A stretch of 64,000 nucleotides of DNA from Allorhizobium ampelinum S4 (GTDB taxonomy: Bacteria > Pseudomonadota > Alphaproteobacteria > Rhizobiales > Rhizobiaceae), in the NCBI RefSeq assembly GCF_000016285.1, contig NC_011989.1, forward strand, positions 3,256,001 through 3,320,000, read 5' to 3'. Position 1 is the stretch's first letter. Each line of letters starts with the position of its first letter. Under the pieces are notes generated by a model, which made no database searches, was not told where the DNA came from, and saw nothing but the letters and a program-made list of their open reading frames with translations. Below are positions 19,179-26,500 of this stretch, piece after piece. The position numbers were made by a program, and so were the translations under genes.

Positions 19179-19826
19179 ATGACCACCACCCATACCCCAT
19201 GGCCGCAGTTGAAGCGCGAACTCGTCGCCATCCTGCGCGGCATCGGTCCTGAGGACATCGAAAGTGTTGTCGATGTGCTTCTGGAACAGGGCTTCGAGGC
19301 CATCGAAGTGCCGTTGAATTCGCCCGATCCGTTCATTTCCATTGAAAAGGCCCGCAAACGTGCGCCTGATGGTGTGCTGATCGGCGCGGGAACCGTACTG
19401 GATGCCGGTTCGGTCGAGCAATTGCACAGTGTTGGCGGCAACCTTCTGGTGACACCGAACACCGACCCGGCAGTCATTGGCCAGGCCGCCCGGCTGGGCA
19501 TGGTCTCCATGCCCGGCGCCTTTACGCCGACAGAAGCGCTGGCCGCCATCAAGGCCGGTGCCTCGGCGATCAAATTCTTCCCCGCCAGCGTGCTGGGACC
19601 AAGCGGCATCAATGCCATCAAGGCCATTCTGCCCGCCAATTTCCCAATCGGCGCCGTCGGCGGCGTTGGCGAAAACAATTTCGGCGACTATCTGAAGGCG
19701 GGCGTCCGCGCCTTCGGCATCGGCACCAGCCTCTACAAGCCCGGCGACAAGGCCGATGTGGTCAAAGAACGCGCCGCAACGCTGGTCGCTGCCTATGATG
19801 CCGCCGTTGCTGCCCATAAGGCATAG
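19179..19826 (+). CDS. dgoA: 2-dehydro-3-deoxy-6-phosphogalactonate aldolase
   Basis: Cleaves KDPGal to pyruvate and D-glyceraldehyde 3-phosphate. It has 215 residues, a class I aldolase of the KDPG/KDPGal family. Schiff-base Lys132 in SAIKFFPAS, Glu43 in AIEVPLNS and Arg20 in AILRG are all in place. PVGGV-type phosphate loop present as GAVGGVGENN. Its pairing with dgoK, not edd, points to the galactonate isomer. Last gene of the run that began with chvE; a hairpin (19841-19874) follows. Confidence 0.93.
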   Translation: MTTTHTPWPQLKRELVAILRGIGPEDIESVVDVLLEQGFEAIEVPLNSPDPFISIEKARKRAPDGVLIGAGTVLDAGSVEQLHSVGGNLLVTPNTDPAVIGQAARLGMVSMPGAFTPTEALAAIKAGASAIKFFPASVLGPSGINAIKAILPANFPIGAVGGVGENNFGDYLKAGVRAFGIGTSLYKPGDKADVVKERAATLVAAYDAAVAAHKA

Positions 19827-19840
19827 GGTTTCATCCACTG

Positions 19841-19874
19841 TCTGCCAGCGTTAACGTCACCATGCGCTGGCAGA
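19841..19874 (+). other. Stem-loop after dgoA
   Basis: TCTGCCAGCG / CGCTGGCAGA, 10-bp perfect stem with a 14-base loop, starting 15 bp after the dgoA stop. There is no good T-tract, so it is only a possible operon-end structure. Confidence 0.45.
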
Positions 19875-19957
19875 TAGAGAGATCGATCTATCCGCCCATG
19901 AAGTACATACCCAAAAAATCCTGTATCATGGATAGGATCTGGTTTGAGGGAATACAC

Positions 19958-20320
19958 ATGCGGCTGATATTGCTGGGCTTGGGCTGGTTTTTCGTCGCGC
20001 TGGGCATTGTCGGCATTTTCCTTCCAGTGCTACCGACCACGCCGTTCATTATCCTTGCCGCCGCCCTGTTTGCTCGCTCCTCGCCGCGCTTTGAGCAATG
20101 GCTGCTCGACCATCCCCGTTTCGGCCAGCCGCTCCTGGACTGGCGCCGCCAAGGTGCAATCTCGCGGCGCGCCAAGGTCGCCGCCGTCCTGGCGATGGCC
20201 GTCAGCTTTGCCGTGATGTGGTTCTTCTCATCCGCACCGCTTTACGTGCGCGTTGGTACCGGGATCATCCTACTCTGCTCGGCGGCTTTTGTCGTCACCC
20301 GGCCTGCGCCGAAACAGTAA
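19958..20320 (+). CDS. YbaN-like DUF454 inner-membrane protein
   Basis: Small membrane protein of 120 residues; function unknown in the family. The start at 19958 (MRLILLGLGWFFVALG) is chosen because GAGGG lies 8 bases upstream and it yields the normal DUF454 length; the frame is open 96 bp further up. Features: first helix ending GIFLPVLPTTPFIILAA (the conserved P-x-LPTTPF signature), a charged region RFEQWLLDHPRFGQPLLDWRRQGAISRRAK, and two more helices. It ends 3 bp from the convergent EamA gene. Confidence 0.85.
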   Translation: MRLILLGLGWFFVALGIVGIFLPVLPTTPFIILAAALFARSSPRFEQWLLDHPRFGQPLLDWRRQGAISRRAKVAAVLAMAVSFAVMWFFSSAPLYVRVGTGIILLCSAAFVVTRPAPKQ

Positions 20321-20323
20321 TCT

Positions 20324-21238
20324 CTATTCCGGCACCGCCGGCAGCACGCAGTCGGTCTTGTTCAAATGCCGCTCGCGGAAGAAGATGAACAGGCCGGAGC
20401 CGATAATCAGGGCCGCGCCGATCACCATGCCGGTGCGCGGCACGTCGCCGAAAAACAGCCAGCCGAACAGCACGGCCCAGAGCAGCAGCGTATATTGCAA
20501 GGGCGCAACCGCTGCGGCATCGGATATTTTCAGCGCCCGGTTGACCAGCATATGCGCCGCCATGGCAACGATGCCAAGCAGGCCCAGCATGACGATATCG
20601 GTGGCGGAACCGATCTCCACCCAATCGAAGGGCGCGAAAAACAGTCCGCCAACCAGCGCCGCCGTCACCTGGAACAGCACCAGCAGCTTATCCGGCGTAG
20701 CCCGCAGCGAACGGCCGGACAGCATCATGAAAGCAAAGGCAGCGCTGCCGATAATGGAGATCAGCGCTGGTGCCGAAAACATCGCCCGCGACGGTTCCAG
20801 CGTGATGATCACACCGATAAAACCGACCACGATGGCGGTGATGCGCCGCCAGCCAAGCTTTTCCCCCAGCAGAAACGGCGCGCAGGCGGCCACATAGATC
20901 GGCGCGGCAAGCCAATAGGTCATCACATCGGCGAGCGGCAGATAGCTGACGGCGTAGTAGAACCCAATGATTTCCACCGTCGAGCACGTCACCCGGGCCA
21001 GCTGCATCCAGGGCCGTTCAACGCTGAGAATAGGCGCAAACCCACCACGCACCAGAAACGGCAGCAGGATCAGCAGCGCCGCGACGCTGCGCAGCACCAC
21101 GACCTGCCCCAGCCCGTAATGGGCCACCAGCGCCTTGGCCATGGCATCGTTCAGCGCAAACATCAGCATCCCCGCCAGCATGATGGCCGGACCGGTGGCA
21201 CGAGAGGTTTGAAAATTGGCGAGGAGCGAACGGATCAC
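20324..21238 (-). CDS. EamA-family (DMT) transporter
   Basis: Inner-membrane drug/metabolite transporter, 304 residues with about ten membrane helices arranged as two EamA repeats (first about residues 15-145, second about 155-290). The repeat ends show the family features: AAPIYVAACAPFLLGEKLGWR at the end of the first and LLWAVLFGWLFFGDVPR in the second. The substrate is unknown. Divergent from the GntR gene, with the 37-bp palindrome (21336-21372) 97 bp upstream of its start, so it is probably a target of that regulator. Confidence 0.85.
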   Translation of the reverse strand: MIRSLLANFQTSRATGPAIMLAGMLMFALNDAMAKALVAHYGLGQVVVLRSVAALLILLPFLVRGGFAPILSVERPWMQLARVTCSTVEIIGFYYAVSYLPLADVMTYWLAAPIYVAACAPFLLGEKLGWRRITAIVVGFIGVIITLEPSRAMFSAPALISIIGSAAFAFMMLSGRSLRATPDKLLVLFQVTAALVGGLFFAPFDWVEIGSATDIVMLGLLGIVAMAAHMLVNRALKISDAAAVAPLQYTLLLWAVLFGWLFFGDVPRTGMVIGAALIIGSGLFIFFRERHLNKTDCVLPAVPE

Positions 21239-21335
21239 GACTGTAGGCCTTGATAAAAGGAAAAACGAATTGGCGCGTCCCTATCATGCGCGGAGCGAAC
21301 CGCCCATACAGATCCGCTGAAATAAGTGTGCGACA

Positions 21336-21372
21336 ACAATTGATAAAGTCATCGGATGACTTTATCAATTGT
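21336..21372. promoter_or_regulatory. 37-bp near-perfect palindrome, probable GntR operator
   Basis: Arms of 18 nt with one central base (21354): CAATTGATAAAGTCATC reads as its exact complement from 21355 to 21371, and A21336 pairs with T21372. Each arm also contains a smaller dyad TGA-N5-TCA. It ends 3 bp before the ATG of the GntR gene and lies in the divergent gap with the EamA gene. FadR/FCD regulators bind palindromes of the type AATTGGT-N3-ACCAATT, which this resembles loosely, so binding by the adjacent regulator is a reasonable inference. Confidence 0.75.
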
Positions 21373-21375
21373 CCC

Positions 21376-22071
21376 ATGAGACCTCTGCAAAAAACCAATC
21401 TGGCCGATGGGGCCGCCGAACGTATTCGAAACGCGCTTAGCCGTGGGACGTGGCGGGTCGGCGAAAAATTGCCGAACGAGCAAGGCCTGTCTGAAGCGCT
21501 GCATGTCAGCCGGGGCACGATCCGCGAAGCCGTGCGGGTTCTGGTGGCGCAGGGCCTGCTGGAAACCCGCCAGGGCTCCGGCACCTATGTGATCAAAGAC
21601 CGCATCACCCCCGAACCGCTGGACCTTGCCCGCCGCACCAGCCTGCGCGACCGGCTGGAGGCCCGGCTGGCACTGGATGTCGAGGGGGCAAGGCTGGCCG
21701 CCATCAGGGCGAGACCGGCCACCATCAGGCAATTACACGCCCTGCTGGATCAGCGTGGCCATTCCGGTGCTGATCCCGACCGTAACGCTTTTATCGCTCG
21801 CGATCTGGCCTTTCACCGGGCGGTGATCGCCGCATCGGAAAACGCCGCCATGCTGGAGCTTTACGAGTTTTTCACCCGCTCGATTACCCAGACCATTGAG
21901 GCGACCACCGGCGGCCTGCTGCCGGAACCGGACCTTGACGCCCACCGCGCCATTGTCGATGCCATTGCCAGCGGCGATCCAGGCCAAGCAGACAGTGCGG
22001 TGCGCGCCTTCATGCAGCCGGTGCTTATCTTTCTCGATGACATTGCCTCCACTGAAAGCCTTAACCGATGA
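21376..22071 (+). CDS. GntR-family regulator, FadR/FCD subgroup
   Basis: DNA-binding regulator of 231 residues. N-terminal winged helix: LADGAAERIRNALSRGTWRVGEKLPNEQGLSEALHVSRGTIREAVRVLVAQGLLETRQGSGTYV is the usual GntR domain (in overview residues 7-75), followed by an alpha-helical FCD ligand domain (about 90-220) with the metal-type residues in DLAFHRAV and LDAHRAIVDAI. ATG at 21376 gives the normal N-terminus; the longer open frame upstream reads through the palindrome. There is no Shine-Dalgarno, since the operator-like palindrome occupies that space, suggesting autoregulation or leaderless translation. It overlaps the MFS gene by 4 bp. Confidence 0.87.
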   Translation: MRPLQKTNLADGAAERIRNALSRGTWRVGEKLPNEQGLSEALHVSRGTIREAVRVLVAQGLLETRQGSGTYVIKDRITPEPLDLARRTSLRDRLEARLALDVEGARLAAIRARPATIRQLHALLDQRGHSGADPDRNAFIARDLAFHRAVIAASENAAMLELYEFFTRSITQTIEATTGGLLPEPDLDAHRAIVDAIASGDPGQADSAVRAFMQPVLIFLDDIASTESLNR

Positions 22072-23348
22072 CGAATGCCCATCCCAAGCTTGATCTTGGC
22101 GACGAATTGCTGATTGATGCGCAGGCCGAAGACGCCCCTCTCCCGCCGCAGGCATCAGGCCGGTCGCCTCTGTCGCGCATCGTTCTGGGCATCAGCCTCG
22201 TGTTGATTGCCTTCAACCTGCGCCCGTTGTTTTCCAGCGCCTCGACACTGCTGCCGGAAATACGCGATCAATTGGGTCTCTCCGTGCTGGGTGCCAGCCT
22301 GCTCACCACCTTGCCGGTGGTTTGCCTTGGGGTCTTCTCACCCTTGGCGCCCAGACTTGGCGACCGCTACGGCGCGGAAAAGACCCTGTTGGCCGTCATG
22401 GCGTTTCTGGCCATCGGCACCGCCTTGCGCGGCTTTTCCAGCCTTCCCACCTTGTTTTTCGGCACAGCGCTTGCCGGTGCCTGCATTGCGGTCGGAAATG
22501 TGCTGCTCCCGGGATTGGTGAAACGTGATTTCCCTGATCGGGCCGCGTTGATGACCGGCTTTTACACCATGGCGCTCTGTGGTGGCGCGGCGGCTGCCGC
22601 CGGGCTGACCCTGCCGATCGAGGCGGCCAGCGGCGGTTCGCTGGCCATCGGCCTTGCCGCCTGGGCACTTCCGGCTGCCGTGGTGTTCCTGCTGTTTCTG
22701 CCGCAGGCCTTTTCCAGTCATGCGGCAAGGCCGGGTTTCAAAACCGACGTGAAAGGCCTTTGGCGTGACCGGCTGGCCTGGAACGTGACGCTTTATACCG
22801 GGTTACAATCGGCGCTGGCCTATTGCGTCTTTGGTTGGCTGGTGCCGATCCTGCGCGAACGTGGGCTGGATGGGGTAACGGCAGGCGCGGTCGTCTCGGT
22901 CTCGGTCATGGTGCAGGCGGCGGCCTGTATTGTCGCGCCGCAGCTTGCCGTTCGGGGCAGGAACCAAAGCCTCGTCAATGCCACTGTAGCCATTCTCGCG
23001 GTCATCGCGCTGATCGGTCTGTTGTTTGCGCCGCTTTCCACCCTGTGGATCTGGGCCGTTCTGCAAGGCATCGGTCAGGGTGGCCTGATTGCACTGGCCA
23101 TGACCGCCATCGTGCTGCGCTCCGGCAGCCCGCAGATTGCCGCCCATCTCTCCGGCATGGCGCAATGCATTGGCTATTGTCTGGCCGCCATTGGCCCGCT
23201 GCTTGTCGGGCTGATCCGTGGCTTCACGGGCAGTTTCGCCTGGGCCGCGCTGCTGTTTGCCGCGCTCGGCCTTGGCGCGACCTGGAATGGCTGGCGGGCA
23301 GGCCGCGATCTGCGGGTCGATGTGGTGATCGACGAAAAACCTCATTGA
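22068..23348 (+). CDS. MFS transporter, CynX/NimT-like
   Basis: Major facilitator of 426 residues with about twelve membrane helices. The N-terminal helix contains LVLIAFNLRPLFSSASTLLPEI, the signature of the CynX/NimT (cyanate/2-nitroimidazole) group; the loop RLGDRYGAEKT between helices 2 and 3 is the standard MFS motif. The unusually long hydrophilic N-terminus (about 35 residues) precedes the first helix. Coupled to the GntR gene by ATGA overlap, so it is almost certainly controlled by it. The substrate is unknown. Confidence 0.85.
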   Translation: MTNAHPKLDLGDELLIDAQAEDAPLPPQASGRSPLSRIVLGISLVLIAFNLRPLFSSASTLLPEIRDQLGLSVLGASLLTTLPVVCLGVFSPLAPRLGDRYGAEKTLLAVMAFLAIGTALRGFSSLPTLFFGTALAGACIAVGNVLLPGLVKRDFPDRAALMTGFYTMALCGGAAAAAGLTLPIEAASGGSLAIGLAAWALPAAVVFLLFLPQAFSSHAARPGFKTDVKGLWRDRLAWNVTLYTGLQSALAYCVFGWLVPILRERGLDGVTAGAVVSVSVMVQAAACIVAPQLAVRGRNQSLVNATVAILAVIALIGLLFAPLSTLWIWAVLQGIGQGGLIALAMTAIVLRSGSPQIAAHLSGMAQCIGYCLAAIGPLLVGLIRGFTGSFAWAALLFAALGLGATWNGWRAGRDLRVDVVIDEKPH

Positions 23349-23570
23349 CACCAAATGGTTAAATCGGAAGAGTAAAAGGACCTGCCACGGAAAATGGCAA
23401 GGTGCATTCCATGCGCGACACTCTCAAGTCTTGGATGGATGTGGGGCCGTCGCAATGGTTTCAAGACGAGAATGTTTGAGCATTGTCTTGCCTTGGAATA
23501 AGGAAATGGACGAGACGTGGGCGGCTCGTCGCGGCGCGCCGGTTGATCGACGGAAAGAGGGGCAATTGTC

Positions 23571-26500
23571 ATGGGTCTGCAACGGATATTCGCCGGGACG
23601 GTGCTTGCCTTCCTGGGTCTCATGCTGCCAGCCTCCATACAATCAGCGATGGCTGCCGAAACCAACCGCAGCATCGCCCTGACCCAGGATGGCGATTACA
23701 GCGGCTTTGACCTGCGCACCGCGCAAAACGTCACGCTGGACCAATGCCAGGCAAGCTGTATCGATGACAAATCCTGCCGCGCTTTCACCTATAATCTCAA
23801 GGCGCGCTGGTGCTTCCTGAAATCGGATTTCAACCAGATCAGCCCCTTTGCGGGTGCTGTTGCCGGTAAGATTGTCACCAGTGCCACTGAGCCGGATATC
23901 GGCGCGCCCGCAAAGCTCGGCTTCATCTCCGATGGTCTGCGCGCACAAGCCAACGCGTTCAAAGCGCGGCTGGCACAGACGGCGGAACAGCCCGAACTGG
24001 GCCTGAACGGATTGATCGGACGCGCCCATGCCAGCCTGTCGGCGGGCAAAGGCACGGACGCCCTGGCCGGGTTTCTGGCCGCCGTCCAGCTTTCCCCTGA
24101 GGATGCCAGCCTGTGGATCAGCGCCGCTCGTGCCGCCAACACCATCAAAGATGATCGCGCAACTGCCAATCAGGGGCTTTACGCTGCCCTTCTCGGCTAT
24201 GACCTGACCCGCAGCGCCAAGGAGCGAGCCGATGCACTGGCTGTGCTGGCCAAAGCGCTGGAGAAAAACGAGAATTTTCGCGCTGCACTGAACGCCTATA
24301 AGGCGAGCCTTGAGCTTATCGCCGATAAATCCGTTCGCGCCGCCTATCTGGCGCTGAAAGCCACCAAGGGTTTTCGCATCACCGGCAATAGCGTCGATGC
24401 CGATGCCGCATCCCCTCGCGCCTGCGTGCAATTTTCCGACCCGTTGATCAATCGCGGCACCGACTATACCGCCTTCGTCACCGTCAATGGCAAGCCTCCA
24501 AAAGTGCTGGAAGCCAAGGACAGCCAGCTTTGCATCGAGGGCCTCGACTATGGCCAGCGCTATACGATTGGACTGCGGGAAGGCCTGCCCTCCTCCGTCG
24601 ATGAGCCGCTGACGGCAAAGACCGATATCGATGTCTATATCCGCGACCGCAGCCCGACCGTGCGCTTTACCGGTGATCATTTCGTACTGCCGTCGGCGGC
24701 ACGGCGCGGCATTCCGCTGGTCTCTGTTAACACCGAGAGGGCCAATCTGAAGCTCTACCGGATTGGCGAACGGGCGATTGCGCCGCTGATGAGCAATTCG
24801 CAATTTCTCTCGCAGCTCAGTGGCTACGGGGCTGACCGGATCGAAAAGGACAATGGCGAACTGGTCTGGCAAGGTGCCATCGACATTGAAAGCAGCCTGA
24901 ACCGTGAGGTCACCACCAGTTTTCCGGTGGACGAGGCTCTGCCGGAACGCAAGCCCGGCATCTATGTGCTGACAGCTGCCGCCGCTGCCGGGAAAAGTGA
25001 CGAATGGGAAGACCGCGCCACCCAATGGTTCCTGGTGTCCGATATCGGCCTTTCCACCTTTGCCGGTACTGACGGGTTGAACGTGTTTGCCCGCTCGCTG
25101 AACTCCGCCAAGCCAATCGCCGGTGTCGAGCTGAAACTGCTGGCCCGCAACAACGAAATCCTCGGCACCGCCACCACCGATGATCAGGGCCGCGCCACCT
25201 TTTCCGCTGGATTGATGCGCTCCGGTGCGGCGCTAGCGCCTGCCGTTCTGACCGGCGAGCAACCGGGCAAGGATTTCGTGTTCCTCGACATGACCAAGGC
25301 CGGTTTCGACCTGTCGGACCGGGGCGTCACCGGGCGCACCGCACCGGGTGCCATCGATATTTTCGCCTGGACGGAACGCGGCATCTACCGCCCCGGCGAC
25401 ATGGTGCATGTGGCAGCCCTGGCCCGCGACATCGGCGCGGAAGCCATTGACGGCCTGCCGCTGACCTTCATTTTCACACGCCCCGACGGCGTGGAATATC
25501 GCCGCATGGTCAGCACCGGTGCAGGTCTTGGCGGTCATGTTGTGGATCTGGCGCTGGATACCTCGGTGATGCGCGGCACCTGGACGCTGGGCATTCATGT
25601 CGATCCGAAAAAACCGGCCATTGCCGAAAAGACCTTTCTCGTCGACGACTTCCTGCCCGACCGGATCGAGTTCGACCTGAAACCGGCAGCAGAGGTGCTG
25701 AAACCCGGCATGCCGCTGTCGGTTGGTGTCGATGGACGCTATCTCTACGGCGCACCGGCTGCTGGCCTTTCGCTGGAAGGCGACATGGTCATCAAGCCGA
25801 CCCGCAGCCGCGACGACCTACCCGGCTTCGTCTTCGGCCTTGCCGATGAAGAGGCCGGAGACAATAGCAGCCTGACGCTGGACGCTCTCGAACCGCTGGA
25901 TGACAAGGGCCATGGCAGCGTCGATCTTCAGGTTGATGATCTGCCCGCTACCACGCAGCTGTTGCAGGCGCAATTGTCCGTGCGCCTGAAGGAAGGCGGC
26001 GGCCGGGCGGTGGAGCGGCAATTGACCCTGCCGGTTGAGACCGGCCAGCCCGCCATCGGCATCAAGCCAGAGTTCTCCGGCGAACTTTCCGAAAACAGCA
26101 CCGGCCATTTCCAGCTCATCGCGCTCGACGCTGATGGCAAGCCGCAGGCGCTTCCTGGTGCAAAGTGGAAATTGTTGAAATTGGAGCGCGATTACCAATG
26201 GTATCGCGACGGCAGCGCCTGGCGCTTCGAACCGATCACCACCACCAAGCTTGCCGCCAGCGGCACGGTCGATATCGGCGCGGAGAAAACCGATCTGCCG
26301 ATGCCGGTCGGCTGGGGCCGTTACCGGTTGGAAGTCGATGCGCCAACACCGAATGGCGCGGCTTCCAGCATCGAATTCAACGCCGGCTGGTTTGTCGAGG
26401 CGGGCTCGACCGAAACCCCGGACGCATTGGAAATCGGCCTCGACAAGCCGGTCTATAAAATCGGTGAAACGGCAAAATTGAAAGTCTCATCGCGCTATGC

